A stretch of DNA of 64,000 bases, from positions 26,889,073-26,953,072 of the forward strand of contig OZ024914.1 in NCBI GenBank assembly GCA_964017125.1, in the 5' to 3' direction. Positions 56,965 to 64,000 of the stretch are shown here, in pieces. The notes beneath the pieces are model-generated. The model made no database searches, was not told the DNA's origin, and was given only the letters and a program-made list of their open reading frames with translations. Position 1 is the stretch's first letter. Every line of letters starts with the position of its first letter. Position numbers and translations under genes: made by a program. Source of the stretch: Flabesymbios commensalis. Taxonomy: Eukaryota > Annelida > Polychaeta > Terebellida > Flabelligeridae.

Positions 56965-58305
56965 TATGACACAGGCTTTCACATGGATGTAAAATATTTT
57001 GTGTCTGATCATTGACAAATACACAATATAGCTGTAAGTTGGTATTTTAACACGTAATTTTACTCATTTTTCATACTTTTTCACTAAATAGACAAAATAC
57101 TTTTCTCTCATCCGATTTTTGTATAGTATTTATGATTCAAACATGTTCTAGTACTATTGTTGACTTAAAATTAACCCATTTGGAATAAAAAATAATGAGT
57201 TATGTGAACATATTACTCGCTTTTTTCGTTAGACGTAAAATTAGCTCGCTTTTCTTCAGGCTCAGGAAAATTGACCATATCTCACATTTTTGGCCATTGA
57301 GTAGTCACATTTTAAGCTATATCAATATATTTGATATCAATAGAAAGCTACTGGCACTGGCCGTCACATGGATGTAAAATATTTTGTATCTGATCATTGA
57401 CAAATGCACAAGAAAGCTTTAAGTTGGTATTTTAACCCTTAATTTGACCTTTTTTCATACTTTTCCAGTAAATAGTCAAAATACTTTTTTCTCAACTAAT
57501 TTTTGTGTATAATAAATATTTAGTTTTGATTCAAACATGTTCTAGAACTATTGTTGACTTAAAATAAACCCATTTGGAATATAAATAGTGAGTTATGTAA
57601 ACATATTACATGCTTTTTTGTTTACACGTAAAATTTGCGCGCTTTTCCATGGGCTCAGGAAAATTGTATGTATCTCACAGTTTTGCCCAATGAGTGTTCA
57701 AATTTTGAGCTAATAATATATTTGATATCAATAGAAAGCTACTGGCACAGGCCATGGATGTAAAATATGTTGTGACTAATCTTTGACAAATGCACAAGAG
57801 AGCTTGAAGTTGGTAATTTAACACTTAATTTTACCTATTTTTCATACTTTTTCGGTACATAGTCAAAATACTTTTCTCTCAACTGGTTTTTGTGTATAAT
57901 AAATGTTTAGTTTTGATACAAACATGTTCTAGAATTATTGTTGACTTAAAATAAACCCATTTGGAATAAAAAATGATGAGCTATTTGAACATATTAAACA
58001 CTTTTTTGGGTTGGATGTAAAATTTGGGCACTTTTCTTCCAAAGAAATATCAAAGATGTTGGTACATTTTTTGGGGGGTACCGGGTACTCATTGGACAAA
58101 AATGTGAAACACTGTCAATTTCCCCGGGCTGGAAGAAAAGTGCCCAAGTTTTATATCAAACCCAAAAAGTGTGTAATATGTTCGAATAGCTCATTACTTT
58201 TTATATTACAAATGTGTTTATTTTAAGTCAACAATAATTCTAGAACATGTTTGAATCAAAACTAAATATTTATTATACACAAAAATCATTTGAGAGAAAA
58301 GTATA
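56965..58305 (+). repeat. Tandem array, about 390-bp unit, three units, then folding back
   Basis: 'CAAACATGTTCTAG' marks units at 57138, 57532 and 57919 (spacing 394 and 387). Each unit has 'TTGTTGACTTAAAAT', 'CCCATTTGGAATA', 'GGCTCAGGAAAATTG' and 'ATGGATGTAAAATAT'. From about 58100 the sequence is the reverse complement of the third unit ('GGAAGAAAAGTGCCCAAG' mirrors 'TTGGGCACTTTTCTTCC'; 'TCTAGAACATGTTTGAATC' at 58241 mirrors 57905-57925). Confidence 0.9.
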
Positions 58306-60030
58306 TTGACTATGACTCAGACTCAAAACAATTTATTTGTCACACAACAACAAGAAACCCATACACATGTAACCAAAATATACAAATACATTATGATATG
58401 TGTTGTGCGGATCAGGAGACCTGCATTAAGATCAATGTTGATCGCTATCATGCAGGCCACCAGTTAGAAAAAAAACAAAAAACAATAATAAGGATCATCG
58501 CGCAATACACAAGAGGACGCATCCTATAGAGAGTTGATGCACAGAATATAACTTCAAAATAGTAGAGTTACTCTGCCCTGCAAAGCCAAAAGGCAGTAGC
58601 CGCTTACTTTGGGAGTAAGCAGGTACCGCCCATTGGCCCCACACCGCAGTGCAGATAAATATTATTATAGTTATTGTTAAACAAAAAAGAGAAAGAGAGT
58701 ATAACAAAACATGAGTCATGGCTACTGTTCGCGTTATGACAAATCATCTTTAAAAGTACATTAAAGAATAACAATCAAATTTAATGAAAAATTATCGATT
58801 GCAAACATAACAATTTGAAACAAAACACTGCGATTGATAACAATTTATGAAATAATTACGTGTATAAAATATAACTCCTGAGTAACTATGTGTTAACAAT
58901 TTATCTTTGATAAGGGGCGGTAATGAATTAATACATTTTGGGATACTGTACAAGATACATTTAGTAGCAAATATATGTTTAACGGTTATTATATTCAGGT
59001 CATTGATATTTTTCATGTTGTATCTTTGACATTTTCTGGCAAAATTTAATCCTAGGGAATATTCTGGTAAATTTTGACTCATGTATTTATAGTAAAATTT
59101 AATCTGACACAATTTAAACATATCTGTTACTTTTAGAACATTTAAACTTTTAATTATAGGTTCAGAATGAGCTAAATATCTGCTTAATGTAATAGATCTA
59201 ATTGCTCTTTTTTGTAACTGCGTAATTTTGTCATGCTGGTGACCCCAAATAAAAATACCATAATTAATATGCGGAAGGATTAATGTTTTATATAGTTGAA
59301 TTAATATCATCTTAGGTACATATAATTTTATTCTGTGGATAATGCCAATTACTTTAGTTATTTTACAAGCAACCTTTTCTATGTGATCATTCCAGGTAAG
59401 ATTTTGGTTTATTTTAAATCCTAAAAAAGTCACATTTTTTGCACAGTTTATTTTAGAATCTTCTATTTGTATTGTTGGAATAAATATTTTCTTTTTTGGC
59501 TGGTGAAAAACTACAAAATTTGACTTCGCAACATTTAAAGATAGTTTGTTTAATTTTAGCCATAATGTAATTTTTCCTAACTCTTTATTTATTATTTTTT
59601 CAAATTCAGTATCATAGCTATCAATTGTAGTAATTAAAGTAGTATCATCGGCGAACAAAATGAATTCAAAGAATTTACTAGAGTTAATAATGTCATTAAT
59701 ATAGATTATAAAAAGCAATGGCCCTAAAATTGACCCTTCTGGAACGCCAGTGGTAACGTTTAGTATATCAGATTTACAGTTATCAAAATCTACATATTGG
59801 GTTCTATCGGATAGATAATTTGTTAATAATTTGTTGGCCTGTCTTGATACCCCATAAAAATCTATTTTTTTAATTAAAATTTGGTGATTTAATGTATCAA
59901 AAGCTTTTGAAAGATCCAGAAATATTCCAATAGGTATTTTACTTTTATCCATCAATCCATATAATTTGTCAGTTAATTCTAAACAAGCTAATTCCGTTGG
60001 ATGTCTTTTTCTAAATACATATTGATAGTG
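58306..60030 (-). mobile_element. LINE E: 5'-truncated LINE with open RT frame, inserted at the repeat array edge
   Basis: On the minus strand it starts inside RT ('YVFRKRHPTELACLEL' near 60020-59975), codes to the stop at 58792, then has a roughly 480-bp 3' UTR ending with AATAAA near 58330 and a 'TTGTTTTGAGTCTGAGTC' type tail. Its left edge coincides with the end of the inverted part of the 390-bp array. Closely related to LINE A by motifs and by the Cys-rich C-terminus. No target duplication found. Confidence 0.88.
58792..60026 (-). CDS. LINE E reverse transcriptase, partial (C-terminal 410 codons)
   Basis: One uninterrupted frame. Domains in order: 'RKRHPTELACLEL', 'IFLDLSKAFDTLNHQIL' (first catalytic Asp), 'GVPEGSILGPLLFIIYINDI', 'FILFADDTTLI' (catalytic FADD intact), 'LSLNVAKSNFVVFH', 'VTFLGFKINQNLTWNDHIE', thumb 'QLYKTLILPHINYGIFIWG', and a C-terminal part with 'INSLPPLIKDK' and final cysteines (QCFVSNCYVCNR). 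The fingers N-terminus and endonuclease are missing, so the copy cannot move by itself. The open frame suggests recent insertion. Confidence 0.92.
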
Positions 60031-60336
60031 GGGGCTCTTAAGTCAATATATGAGATGAAGTGTACACTTCTGGATAAAATTGTGAATTTTGGCACACAGA
60101 TAGTTGAGATCATCCTGTACAGGAATTTTGATGGAAGCAAGTTGGTACGTCCAGTTTTTGGCCGCCATCTTGGTTTTCAAAATGGCCGCCACTTGGGACC
60201 TATATTCAGCAATATTTCGAAAAGGAAGACACTTAGAGAGCTCATAGCAAGCTAATTTTTTCATGAAAGAACCTTAGAGGTATCTAGAATAACATAGTAA
60301 ACGTTCTAGAAAATCCTTTCTAAGCACTCTGACATA

Positions 60337-61480
60337 TCCAAGATGGCGTCCAAGAAGGCCGCCAGCGTATTGTCATAATTGATAAATAGCGTAAAATGAT
60401 CGATTTTAGCTCAATTTTCTTTTGTAATACACCATTTCAAATCGTTTCATGGTCTATAAAGCTATATAGACCACCCCCAGAAATTTTGAAAACATATTTG
60501 ACCCTTTCATCACAAGAGGCTTTTTAGCGAACGCCCCTGTAATATTTATTGGGAAAACATTTATTTATAATCAAATAATTAAGTATTAGTTGTGATGTAT
60601 ATTAGTGTCAGTAATACTATATTAAAGGCATGATTAAGGCACGCTTATGTTGGTCACTTAATTTGTATTTTTATTTATTCAAGATGGCGTCCAAGATGGC
60701 TGCCAGTGTATGAGAAGATTTAAGAAATTGTGTAAATTATTGGATGTTATATCAATTTTCTTTTGTAATACATCATTTCAACTATTTTTATGGTCTGTGA
60801 GTCTATCTAAACTACTCCCAGACAACGCTAAGCAATATTAAGCACCTTGACATGGAGAGTTTTCAATTAGCGACATAGCGCTATACCAAAATGTAATTGG
60901 TGAATCACTTAGCCCTTAAACTTTTCCAGGTATTTTTCGGGTGTGAGATTGATTTATGTTTTTGCGTAAATTGATAGATTTTAGCTCATTTGTTTTTCAT
61001 GGACCATTTTAAATAGTTTCGTGATTAGTAAATCTATGTAGACTATCCCATCTATTTTAAAAATATATTTAACCCTTTAATCCCTACAGGCTTTTCAGCT
61101 GACGTCTCTGTAATCTTTATTGGGACAACTTTATTATTTATAATCAATTAATTCCATATTAATGGTGATGTATTGGTGTCAGTAATATAGTTATAGTGAA
61201 GTCACACTTATTGGTCAATTAATTTGTATTTTTAATTATTCAAAATGGCGTCCAAGATGACTGCCAGTGTACGGGCAGATTTAATAATTTGTGCAAATTC
61301 GTCATTTCAACTAGTTTTATGGTCTCTGAGCTCATCTAAACTACTCTCCGACAATGTTGAGTAATATTTAACACCTGAACATGAAAGTTTTCATTTGGCG
61401 ACAAAAAACATCCAAAATATAATTGATGAACCATTTGGTCCATAAACTTTTACAGCTGTTTTCCATGTGTTGGACAGATC
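60337..61480 (+). repeat. Left arm of a second giant inverted repeat with internal tandem units
   Basis: 'AAGATGGCGTCCAAGA(A/T)GG' recurs near 60340 and 60683, and 'AAAATGGCGTCCAAGATGAC' near 61241. Each is followed by 'TTTTCTTTTGTAATAC(A)'-type sequence and 'ATGGTCT(G/A)T(G/A)A'. The right arm at 63360-64000 is the reverse complement of about 60337-60975. Confidence 0.85.
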
Positions 61481-62635
61481 ATTTGATGATATATTGCATG
61501 TAAGTGTGATGTTTTCTGCGTGAACCACTTATTGTCAGTGTATCCACATGGTGATAATGTCACCATACACATACTGGATCACAAACATTATCACTGATAC
61601 ATGTAACTTTAACGAATATACAGGTGTTTTAATGCATGCACTGGTATGTTGACGACAATCAATTGCCGCTGGAAAGGTGGTGTATTTATAATGACAGTGT
61701 ATATAGGGCTCTTGTGTGAAATCTACTTTAATAGAGACGAGTCTTAATTAATTGTAACAGGGCTGCATGATAATTTTTTTTTAAATAAAAAAATAATTTT
61801 GTATTTCTATTCTGTTATGCTGTCAGACGATCCAATGGGACACACTCAATCTACAAACGACAAACAAAGTTCTGAGAAGCCTTCTGAACGAGTTATTGGG
61901 TATTTAACATGTTTCATGTGTTGAACATAACGCTGCACATAAACCAATAGCTTGAATGGAACTAACGATTTTCAAAAGCAGCTGCTTCTGCTAATCAGGC
62001 TTAGAACTGAATCTGTTGTGTATATCCGGACTGGTATCTGAGGACTCGTATGGCATGATGCTACCGCCACTTTTTTTTCTCTTGTAATGTCAGAGGAGTT
62101 TGGATTGTTGATACCACATCGATGGCCCTTATCATAACCCTCTCCAGCCTCAAAAAACATTTCAGAATTATCTGCAACGGCGTGTTGTGGTGCAGCTGAC
62201 AAATAAAGAATGATGATATGCTTATTATTAACGTTCATACTCTGTGAAAACTGGCTGGCTGCGATGATTCATTTAGATCGGCTGTGTATTCGTAGACTGG
62301 AGGTATGCATATGATGTTTGAATCTGTACCAGACAAGTTGTTTGTTATCATGGTGTGCGTATACAGTGCCCAAAAACGTCATGCAGGGGCACAATTTCAT
62401 AGGAATTTTGTGCGCCATTGAAGCAGTACCATATGCGATGAAGATTGCCATACAACTGGCCATACTACTGATGGTGGTCATAATAGGAGAGTTGCAATCT
62501 TGTGTGACCATGTAATGAGTTTGTAAGTAAATCACATTTTTACATCCCGATTTACTCCATGATTAACAGGATGGCAACAATCCATCAAAATGATCAAGTG
62601 TTTTTATATATATGTCACAGAAAAGAACCGTCAAA
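61481..62635. other. Spacer inside the inverted repeat, nothing firm
   Basis: Minus-strand frames of 88 codons each (61972-62238, 62269-62535) and a plus-strand hydrophobic frame (62318-62515) show no recognisable family. Confidence 0.35.
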
Positions 62636-62639
62636 GACA

Positions 62640-63005
62640 CTTAACTGAGTCGTAGGTACAAGATTAAAAGTAAACTAAAGGACAGTAACCACGAAGGTAC
62701 ACCTAGAGTTACTGGATTGTACCAAATTTGGTAACGATTCATCAAGGTCAAACATACTAAACTAGGTTAAAGTAGTATAGAAAGTGGACCAAAGTATAGA
62801 AACCCCAAACAGCACATCTAGAGCTCCTGCGAATCATTGTACAACATTTGGTCCATCAAACCAATAGTTTCAAAGTTAAGGCCCGGACAAGAGCGCAACT
62901 TCAAACTGGGTCAAAGTATCATACTGAAAGTAGACATAGCTCAAAAAGGTACATCTAGAGCCCCTGAGGATCATTTGCACTAAATTGAGTATTAATCTAC
63001 CAAGT
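62640..63005 (+). repeat. Decayed tandem repeat, about 120-135 bp unit, three units
   Basis: 'GGTACACCTAGAGTTACTGG', 'GCACATCTAGAGCTCCTGCG' and 'GGTACATCTAGAGCCCCTGA' at about 62696, 62813 and 62947, each followed by '(C)ATT(G)TAC(C/A)A(A)AT'. Confidence 0.75.
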
Positions 63006-63359
63006 ATTTTCTACCCATAGTTTGTGATAAATATATGTATGGTGACATTATTACCAGGGGAATGCATTCAAATAATAGTTTCATACAGACAAAAATTATA
63101 CTCGCTGTCCCCCAAACGAGGACTGTAGGCAAGTAGTGGCATATCACCTACATGCAATCACATGTCATTTACATGCAATATATCTTCAAATGATCTTTCC
63201 AAACTTCCCTAAGCCAGCAATCTGATCAGAATGTGATCAACAGAGGAAGGTTTTGGTTAGTAGGCCTATGTCATACTCAATCGCATCAGTCTTCAACACA
63301 TTGTTGACTATATGACCAAAACATCTTCAATATTACCTAGTTAATATTCATTACAGGGA

Positions 63360-64000
63360 TAACGTATCCACCAAGGATACTGTGACATGTAAAAAAACAT
63401 CAATCAGTTTCACGCCCGAAAAACAGCTGGAAAGGCTTATGGGCTAAGTGACTCACCAACTACATTTTGGATGTTTTATGTCGCCAATTAAAAACCCTCA
63501 TGTTAAGGTGCTAAATATTGCTTAACGTTGTCCGGGAGTAGTTTACATGGACTCACAGACCATAAAAATAGTTGAAATGATGTATTACTAAAGAAAATTG
63601 ATAAAAAATTGAAGAATTTACACAATTTCGCAAATCTGCCCATACACTGGCAGCCATCTTGGACGCCATCTTGAATAACTAAAAATACAAATTAGTTAAA
63701 CAATAAGCGTGCTTTTAATATAGCTATATTACTAAAAACCAATATGCATCACCATTAATATTTAATTAATTGAATCTAAATAATAATGTTTTCCTAATAG
63801 AGAAAACGTTCACTAAAAAGCCTCTTGGGATAAAAGGGTTAAATATGTTTTCAAAATTGCTGGGGGTGGTCTATATAGCTTTACTGACCACAAAACTATT
63901 TGAAATGGTGTATTACAAAAGAAAATCGGGCTAAAATCGATCATTTTACGCTATTTATTTAATATGACTATACGCTGGCGGCCATCTTGGACGCCATCTT
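63360..64000 (-). repeat. Right arm of the second giant inverted repeat, runs off the window
   Basis: Reverse complement of 60337-60975 with perhaps 10-15% difference ('GCCAGTGTATGGGCAGATTT', 'CACCCCCAGCAATTTTGAAA'). The last bases of the window (AAGATGGCGTCCAAGATGGC on the minus strand) match 60337, so the arm continues beyond 64000. Confidence 0.85.

Noticed and set aside
62318-62515. Hydrophobic 65-codon frame as a membrane transporter piece
   Set aside because: The IGILCAIEAVPYAMKIAIQL stretch looks membrane-like but no family motif could be matched; too short to call.

Overview
The window is AT-rich, gene-poor animal DNA made mostly of transposable elements and their remains. LINE reverse transcriptases, two tRNA-derived SINE families, a DIRS-type tyrosine-recombinase retroelement, a metazoan 7TM receptor and the lack of compact gene order point to a marine invertebrate. 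A lophotrochozoan (mollusc-like) genome fits the style of the GPCR and repeats, but sequence alone does not prove the phylum.

Only two stretches look like host genes. One is an intact single-exon, 407-residue class A-like GPCR on the minus strand (14024-15247). The other is a short decayed piece that resembles the second half of an SLC16/monocarboxylate-transporter-like MFS carrier (about 11195-11597, minus), with one in-frame stop and a SINE tail at its end.

Layout. 0-3.6 kb: decayed tandem repeat, then LINE A, which carries a SINE with a clear 12-bp target duplication and ends in a TCTG microsatellite. 4.1-5.2 kb: LINE B of another lineage. 5.2-8.4 kb: the right-hand part of a DIRS/Ngaro-type element with near-identical split repeats. 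9-13.6 kb: palindromic elements, the transporter relic, and a 721-bp hairpin-array transposon with a 9-bp target duplication. 14-15.2 kb: GPCR. 16-31 kb: MITEs, minisatellites, a LINE 3' end with poly(A), a reverse-strand SINE. 31-38 kb: TTAA-flanked MITEs, a 330-bp tandem duplication, another SINE. 38.3-43.2 kb: a roughly 4.9-kb inverted repeat. 43.2-44.6 kb: LINE C, which lacks its catalytic YADD segment. 45.8-49.5 kb: a TTAA MITE and a roughly 3-kb unit bounded by inverted arrays of a 16-bp repeat. 50.8-52.2 kb: nested MITEs. 57-60 kb: a 390-bp tandem array that folds back on itself and LINE E, whose RT frame is open. 60.3-64 kb: a second giant inverted repeat that runs off the window.

No operons, rRNA genes or CRISPR arrays are present. 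The main biology is nested transposition: SINE into LINE, MITE into MITE, LINE into tandem array. At least three non-autonomous DNA-transposon groups can be told apart by their target duplications (TTAA, TAA, 9 bp). A further dispersed palindrome family, with CCAGCAAACAC ends and a GTCGNAGACG centre, occurs in about 15 to 18 places.
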